Shown here one piece after another: positions 60,171 through 64,000 of a stretch of DNA of 64,000 nucleotides. Origin of the DNA: Neobacillus niacini (GTDB taxonomy: Bacteria > Bacillota > Bacilli > Bacillales > Cytobacillaceae); the NCBI RefSeq assembly GCF_019749295.1, contig NZ_JACWFG010000026.1, positions 1-64,000 of the forward strand, read 5' to 3'. The position numbers and the translations under genes are program-made. Every line of letters begins with the position of its first letter. Position 1 is the stretch's first letter. The notes under the pieces were generated by a model. It did not search any database and had not been told where the DNA came from. It was given only the letters and a program-made list of their open reading frames with translations.

Positions 60171-60244
60171 AAATTTATTTCCTCCTTTAAACTTACAAAT
60201 CGGTTTTTATAGCGTTTCTGGCTTCCCTGCAAGAATAATAAAAC

Positions 60245-60258
60245 TGTAATCGCTTACT
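60245..60258. promoter_or_regulatory. cre site over the predicted +1 of abfD
   Basis: TGTAATCGCTTACT matches 13 of 14 positions of the cre consensus; the reverse strand also matches 13. It spans the position about 12 bp downstream of the -12 element, so CcpA would block the sigma-54 promoter when preferred sugars are present. Confidence 0.7.
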
Positions 60259-60267
60259 TTTATATCA

Positions 60268-60283
60268 TGCAAAAATCATGCCA
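60268..60283 (-). promoter_or_regulatory. Sigma-54 (-24/-12) promoter of the abfD operon
   Basis: Minus strand TGGCATGATTTTTGCA: GG at 60282-60281 and GC at 60270-60269, exactly ten bases apart, close to the consensus TGGCAC-N5-TTGCA. The expected start is near 60257, about 87 bp before ATG 60170. A sigma-54 activator is encoded nearby. Confidence 0.8.
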
Positions 60284-60326
60284 AAATAAAAAAACACAGC
60301 TTAAATAAGGCAACTTCATACCAACC

Positions 60327-60342
60327 TTACAAATATATGTAA
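60327..60342. promoter_or_regulatory. Candidate upstream activator site
   Basis: The palindrome TTACA-AATATA-TGTAA lies about 77 bp before the expected start, flanked by two AAATAAGGCA-type direct repeats (near 60303 and 60343). Position and symmetry fit an enhancer for a sigma-54 activator. The 405-bp gap 60171-60575 contains no gene besides these signals and the terminator near 60525. Confidence 0.5.
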
Positions 60343-60517
60343 AAATAAGGCACAATACAGGTGAAACTATCTTTAACAACTTAGTGCATGAATTATATCT
60401 TGAAAAAACTATACCTGATTCTATTATTTAAGAGAATTTTTGCAGAGGAATTCCTAATATAAAGAATTTCTACTATTTACTCACTGTTAGTAATTTCTGT
60501 TTAAATTCCAAGCAACG

Positions 60518-60550
60518 CAAAAGAATCCACTGAAGCCAATGACAGTGGAT
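60518..60550 (-). terminator. Terminator after the lipoyl synthase gene
   Basis: ATCCACTG/CAGTGGAT with a 10-base loop, followed on the minus strand by TCTTTTG. It separates the lipA/lpd unit from the abfD promoter. Confidence 0.6.
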
Positions 60551-60575
60551 CGTGAAGTGTATTAATCGAATTGAT

Positions 60576-61451
60576 TTAAGTGATCGTTTGCTGCACCTGT
60601 TCATCTGCATGATAAGAAGACCGAACAAGTGGACCTGATTCGCAATGCTGAAATCCTTTTGTTAAAGCAATTTCTTTTAACTCTTCAAATTCATCAGGAT
60701 GGTAATATTTCTGGACGGACAGATGTTTTTTACTAGGCTGCAGGTATTGACCTATTGTAAGGATGTTCACATCATGAAGACGTAAATCGTCCATTGTTTC
60801 AATAATCTCAGCTTTACTCTCACCAAGACCAATCATTATGCTGGATTTTGTTGGGATCCTAGCATCAATCTCCTTCGCCCGTCCTAATAATTGAAGAGAA
60901 CGCTCATAGGTTGCTCTAGCTCTTACCGACGGTGTTAGACGACGAACGGTCTCAATGTTATGGTTTAATATATTTGGATTAGCATCTAGTAACGTTTTTA
61001 AGCTTTTAAACCTTCCACCCATATCTGAAGGCAATACCTCAATCGTACAAAAGGGATTCTTCCTTCTTATCGCCCTGACCGTTTCAGCAAAAACAAAGGC
61101 ACCGCCATCAAGTAAATCATCCCTGGCAACAGCCGTGATGACAACGTGTTTAAGATTCATGTTTTCGACCGATTCGGCTACCCGTTCAGGCTCCTGTAAA
61201 TCTAGTTCTGTTGGGAGACCTGTTTTTACTGCACAGAATCGGCAAGCACGTGTACAAACATCGCCTAAAATCATAAAAGTAGCGGTTTTCCTTTCTGCCC
61301 AGCATTCGTAAATATTAGGACATTTCGCTTCTTCACAAACGGTATGGAGCTTTTTACTATTAATCATTTTTTTTATATCTTTATAGGCATTGTTCGTTGT
61401 TACTTTTGTTATAAGCCATTTCGGTTTTGGCTGACGTTCTTGTTCTATCAT
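60576..61451 (-). CDS. lipA: Lipoyl synthase
   Basis: 291 residues, radical SAM enzyme inserting sulfur into octanoyl groups of lipoate-dependent complexes. The auxiliary cluster ligands are in HTVCEEAKCPNIYECW, the radical SAM CxxxCxxC in CTRACRFC, and the third conserved element is the C-terminal Arg-Ser-Ser-Tyr (PLVRSSYHA), whose Ser binds the auxiliary cluster. GGAGGG precedes ATG 61451. It lies 17 bp downstream of a dihydrolipoyl dehydrogenase gene and downstream of a sigma-54 activator on the same strand. This suggests an extra copy serving a 2-oxoacid or acetoin-type dehydrogenase, separate from the housekeeping yutB-type lipA. Confidence 0.93.
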   Translation of the reverse strand: MIEQERQPKPKWLITKVTTNNAYKDIKKMINSKKLHTVCEEAKCPNIYECWAERKTATFMILGDVCTRACRFCAVKTGLPTELDLQEPERVAESVENMNLKHVVITAVARDDLLDGGAFVFAETVRAIRRKNPFCTIEVLPSDMGGRFKSLKTLLDANPNILNHNIETVRRLTPSVRARATYERSLQLLGRAKEIDARIPTKSSIMIGLGESKAEIIETMDDLRLHDVNILTIGQYLQPSKKHLSVQKYYHPDEFEELKEIALTKGFQHCESGPLVRSSYHADEQVQQTIT

Positions 61452-61468
61452 GATACTCCCTCCAATTC

Positions 61469-62884
61469 CTACATATGGATTGGGACATCTTCAGTATCAA
61501 GAGCCACTTCGGTAAAGATTTCACTTAATGATGGATGTGGCCGGATGGCATGAGCAAAGTTCATTTGTGTCGTTTCTAAAAACGTTGCTAATCCTGCTTC
61601 AGATATTAAATCCGTTACGTTCGGACCAACCATGTGGACCCCAAGCAATTGTTTTGTTTGTCCATCAAAAATAATTTTTGCGAATCCCTCTGCTTCTCCA
61701 TAAACCAATGCTTTTCCAATCGCTGTAAATGGAAACTTCCCAACTTTAACAGTAAAACCTTGCTCCTGTGCTTCTTTTTCAGTTAAGCCAACACTTGCAG
61801 TTTGCGGATGACTATAAACACACTTAGGAACACTTTGATAATTCATCGGTGAAGGGTTTAACCCAGCTATATGTTCAACGGCAATGATTCCTTCATGTGA
61901 GGCAACATGAGCAAGCTGCAGTCCGCCAATGACATCACCAATGGCATAAATATGTGGAACGGATGTTTGATAATATTCATTCGTTCGAATGACGTTATTT
62001 TCTACCTTAATATCGGCATTTTCAAGGCCAATTGATTCAATATTTGCTTTCCGTCCAACGGATAAAAGAAGCTTTTCGGATTTTATTTCTTTCACTTTTC
62101 CTTTCACTTCTATGCTCACCTGAACACCATCTGAAACAGTAAAGACGTCTTGAACCTTGGCACTTGTATAAATTTTAAGCCCTTTTTTCTTTAATATTTT
62201 TTGCATTTCCTTTGAAATATCAGGATCCTCTTGAGGTAAAATTCGATCCAAAGATTCCACGACCGAGACCTCTACCCCAAAATCAAGGAGCATGGATGCC
62301 CACTCAATTCCAATTACACCACCGCCTACAATCACAATAGAAGAAGGGAGCTTCTCAAGTTGGAGGGCATGATCCGATGTAAGAGTGGTTTTGCCATCAA
62401 TTGCAAAACCTGGGATATCCCTTGGAGCAGAACCTGTAGCAATGATTACATGTTTCGCTGTTACCACTTGCTTTTCTTGTTCTTTGGTAGTAATGGTCAC
62501 TTCTGCAAGATTAATAGAGGCTGCATAAGCATCAGTAATTTCGCCATACCCTTCAAAGACGTGAATTTTCCCTTTTTGCATTAAGTATTGGATGCCTCGA
62601 TATAATTGATCAACGACTGTTTGTTTGCGTTCTTGTACCTTTTGAAAATTCAGAGTTACATTCGATACCTCTACGCCAAAGCTTTCCATCTTTTTTGCTT
62701 GTGAATAAACTTCTGCGCTTCTAAGTAACGACTTACTAGGAATACAACCGCGATGGAGACAGGTTCCGCCTAGTTTGCCTTTTTCAACAATTGCTACATT
62801 TAATCCCAGTTGAGAGGCTCGGATAGCAGAAACATATCCGCCAGTACCACCTCCAAGTATGACTACATCATAAGTTACTGTCAC
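61469..62884 (-). CDS. Dihydrolipoyl dehydrogenase
   Basis: 471 residues. FAD motif VVILGGGTGGYVSAIRASQ, redox-active disulfide GGTCLHRGCIPSK, NAD domain VIVGGGVIGIEWASML, second FAD element YAIGDVIGGLQLAHVA, and the C-terminal His-Glu in RPHPSLSEIF. Variation from the standard Cys-VNVGC (here CLHRGC) is typical of lpdV/BfmBC and AcoL types that serve branched-chain or acetoin dehydrogenases. The start is GTG 62884, with AAAGGAG before it. It is 19 bp after the activator gene. Its E1/E2 partners are not in the window; they may lie beyond the right end. Confidence 0.92.
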   Translation of the reverse strand: MTVTYDVVILGGGTGGYVSAIRASQLGLNVAIVEKGKLGGTCLHRGCIPSKSLLRSAEVYSQAKKMESFGVEVSNVTLNFQKVQERKQTVVDQLYRGIQYLMQKGKIHVFEGYGEITDAYAASINLAEVTITTKEQEKQVVTAKHVIIATGSAPRDIPGFAIDGKTTLTSDHALQLEKLPSSIVIVGGGVIGIEWASMLLDFGVEVSVVESLDRILPQEDPDISKEMQKILKKKGLKIYTSAKVQDVFTVSDGVQVSIEVKGKVKEIKSEKLLLSVGRKANIESIGLENADIKVENNVIRTNEYYQTSVPHIYAIGDVIGGLQLAHVASHEGIIAVEHIAGLNPSPMNYQSVPKCVYSHPQTASVGLTEKEAQEQGFTVKVGKFPFTAIGKALVYGEAEGFAKIIFDGQTKQLLGVHMVGPNVTDLISEAGLATFLETTQMNFAHAIRPHPSLSEIFTEVALDTEDVPIHM

Positions 62885-62903
62885 TAGCAGTCCACTCCTT
62901 TTA

Positions 62904-64000
62904 TTAACTAATGTTATTTTTTATTAGCTCTTTTATATTCAAATCGTATTCACTTGCCCATCGATATAACGTGCTGGCGGATACACCTAGTTTTTTTGCT
63001 GCCTCAGATACGGTCTTACTATTTTTTAACGTTACGATCATTGTGTCTTTCTTCGCATCTTGAGCAACGGATTGGTATAAACTAGTTATCTCTCTCTTTT
63101 CCTCATATGCTTCAATCATATAGTCAGGTAAATCTTCTTCTGTTACGGTTTCAGTCTCACAAAAGATTTCAATCTGTTCCATAACGTTTTTCATTTCTCG
63201 TAAGTTTCCTGGCCATTCATATTCATAAAAGAATTTCAACACACCTTGGCTAAACGTTTTTGTAGGTAAAAAGTGTTTGGTAAATTGTTCAATATCCTGC
63301 TTCCTTTTCCGAAGCGCAGGAATATTCACCGAAATGACATTCAAGCGATAATACAGATCTAATCGAAATTTATCTTCTTGCACTAATTGGAATAGATCTT
63401 TATTTGTCGCAGCAATAATGCGAATGTCAACAGGTTTCGAGTGGCTGGAACCAACTGGAGTTACTTCCTTTTCTTCGAGCACTCTCAGTAAATGGGCTTG
63501 CAGTTCTAACGGCATATCCCCTATTTCATCTAAAAAGATGGTGCCTCCGTGTGCGATTTCAAATTTTCCTTTTCTGCCGCCTTTTGCAGCATTTGTAAAT
63601 GCCCCTTCAGCGTAACCAAAAAGTTCACTTGCAATTAAGTCCTTAGGAATGGCTGCACAATTTATGGCTAAAAACGGTTCAGTTTGTCTAGTGCTGCCAT
63701 TATGAATTGCCTGAGCAAAAAGCTCTTTTCCGGTACCACTTTCTCCGATTATAAGTACGCTTTTATCCGTCACTGCAGCTTTCGTGGCAAGTTTTAATGC
63801 CCTTTTGAAGCTAGGGTCTTCTCCCACCAGCGATGAAAATGAATATTTCGCCGTTAGTTTATTCTGTTCCTTCTTCATTTTCTTGCGAAGAATGATGATG
63901 TTTCCAATATGGTTATCTCCATCAATTATTCTTCGAGAAGTAAACAATAGCTTATATTTTTCATCGTGAGGAAGATCAAATTCATTTTGTAATATAACAT
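62904..64000 (-). CDS. Sigma-54-dependent activator (5' end beyond window)
   Basis: The frame is open to the right edge: before the apparent start TTG 63947 it continues in frame with a segment ending VILQNEFDLPHDEKYKLLF, so the N-terminus is missing. The visible protein has the end of a PAS-like sensor, then the AAA+ domain (Walker A GESGTGKELFAQ, GAFTNA loop, Walker B GGTIFLDEIGD, arginine finger region RFRLDLYYRLNV-like, WPGNLREM). A Fis-type helix-turn-helix follows (SEAAKKLGVSASTLYRWA). The sigma-54-contact loop GAFTGA reads GAFTNA. It probably activates the sigma-54 promoter at 60268. Confidence 0.9.
   Translation of the reverse strand, partial: VILQNEFDLPHDEKYKLLFTSRRIIDGDNHIGNIIILRKKMKKEQNKLTAKYSFSSLVGEDPSFKRALKLATKAAVTDKSVLIIGESGTGKELFAQAIHNGSTRQTEPFLAINCAAIPKDLIASELFGYAEGAFTNAAKGGRKGKFEIAHGGTIFLDEIGDMPLELQAHLLRVLEEKEVTPVGSSHSKPVDIRIIAATNKDLFQLVQEDKFRLDLYYRLNVISVNIPALRKRKQDIEQFTKHFLPTKTFSQGVLKFFYEYEWPGNLREMKNVMEQIEIFCETETVTEEDLPDYMIEAYEEKREITSLYQSVAQDAKKDTMIVTLKNSKTVSEAAKKLGVSASTLYRWASEYDLNIKELIKNNIS

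Overview
The window looks like chromosome of a low-GC, endospore-forming Bacillaceae (Bacillus/Neobacillus type). It carries a Spo0A-family regulator, YisL, a YqgV-type protein and a candidate sigma-K promoter. Cre (CcpA), Fur and Rex operator-like sites fit the same lineage, as do purine-rich Shine-Dalgarno sites with ATG, GTG and TTG starts and T-tailed hairpin terminators between operons. I see no rRNA, tRNA, CRISPR array, insertion sequence or prophage module. Many starts given here lie downstream of the longest possible ORF because the only good ribosome-binding site sits there.

Layout. 1-1.9 kb: coiled-coil and hypothetical proteins, including a 5'-proximal 42-bp repeat. 2.1-6.5 kb: a lone acetolactate-synthase-like enzyme, then a Rieske oxygenase divergent from a nucleobase (NCS2) permease. 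6.5-8.7 kb: GNAT, Nudix and a hypothetical. 8.9-11.8 kb and 17.0-24.8 kb: two blocks of sugar-nucleotide and glycosyltransferase genes. The second is an operon of UDP-glucose dehydrogenase, two epimerase/dehydratases, a cupin, RfbF and a glycosyltransferase, preceded by a candidate sigma-K promoter, so probably spore-surface polysaccharide. Between the blocks lie a formate/nitrite-type channel with a Rex-like operator, a degenerate PRPP synthetase paralogue, a Fur-controlled PDDEXK-like cysteine protein, AIM24 and a nitroreductase. 25-30.4 kb: small genes, YisL, and a YtrA-type GntR/ABC transporter operon with two tandem operators over its promoter.

30.6-33.1 kb: acyl-CoA ligase and methyltransferase. 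33.3-45.8 kb: a carbohydrate locus with a YesM/YesN two-component pair, a CUT1 ABC importer, a TIM-barrel protein, an FAD oxidoreductase, a DUF4127 protein and a large secreted multidomain protein with a beta-propeller. 46-52.7 kb: a DUF1906 protein and a complete oligopeptide ABC operon. 53.1-55.4 kb: a Spo0A paralogue, a DNA alkylation repair protein and a thiamine-binding-type protein.

55.6-64 kb: a CoA-linked catabolic region. An SDR gene has a perfect cre site. A 4-hydroxybutyryl-CoA dehydratase (all Fe-S ligands conserved), a 3-hydroxybutyryl-CoA dehydrogenase and a thiolase together would take 4-hydroxybutyryl-CoA via crotonyl-CoA to acetyl-CoA, lacking only a crotonase here. The dehydratase gene has a sigma-54 (-24/-12) promoter, a cre site over the predicted +1 and an upstream palindrome. 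A sigma-54-dependent activator (running off the window end), a dihydrolipoyl dehydrogenase and a lipoyl synthase lie just upstream.

The strongest leads are this sigma-54/CcpA-controlled 4-hydroxybutyryl-CoA module, the Fur-controlled inactive-looking nuclease, the PRPP synthetase and Spo0A paralogues, and the uncharacterised carbohydrate locus. All functions are inferred from motifs and context; no database search was possible.
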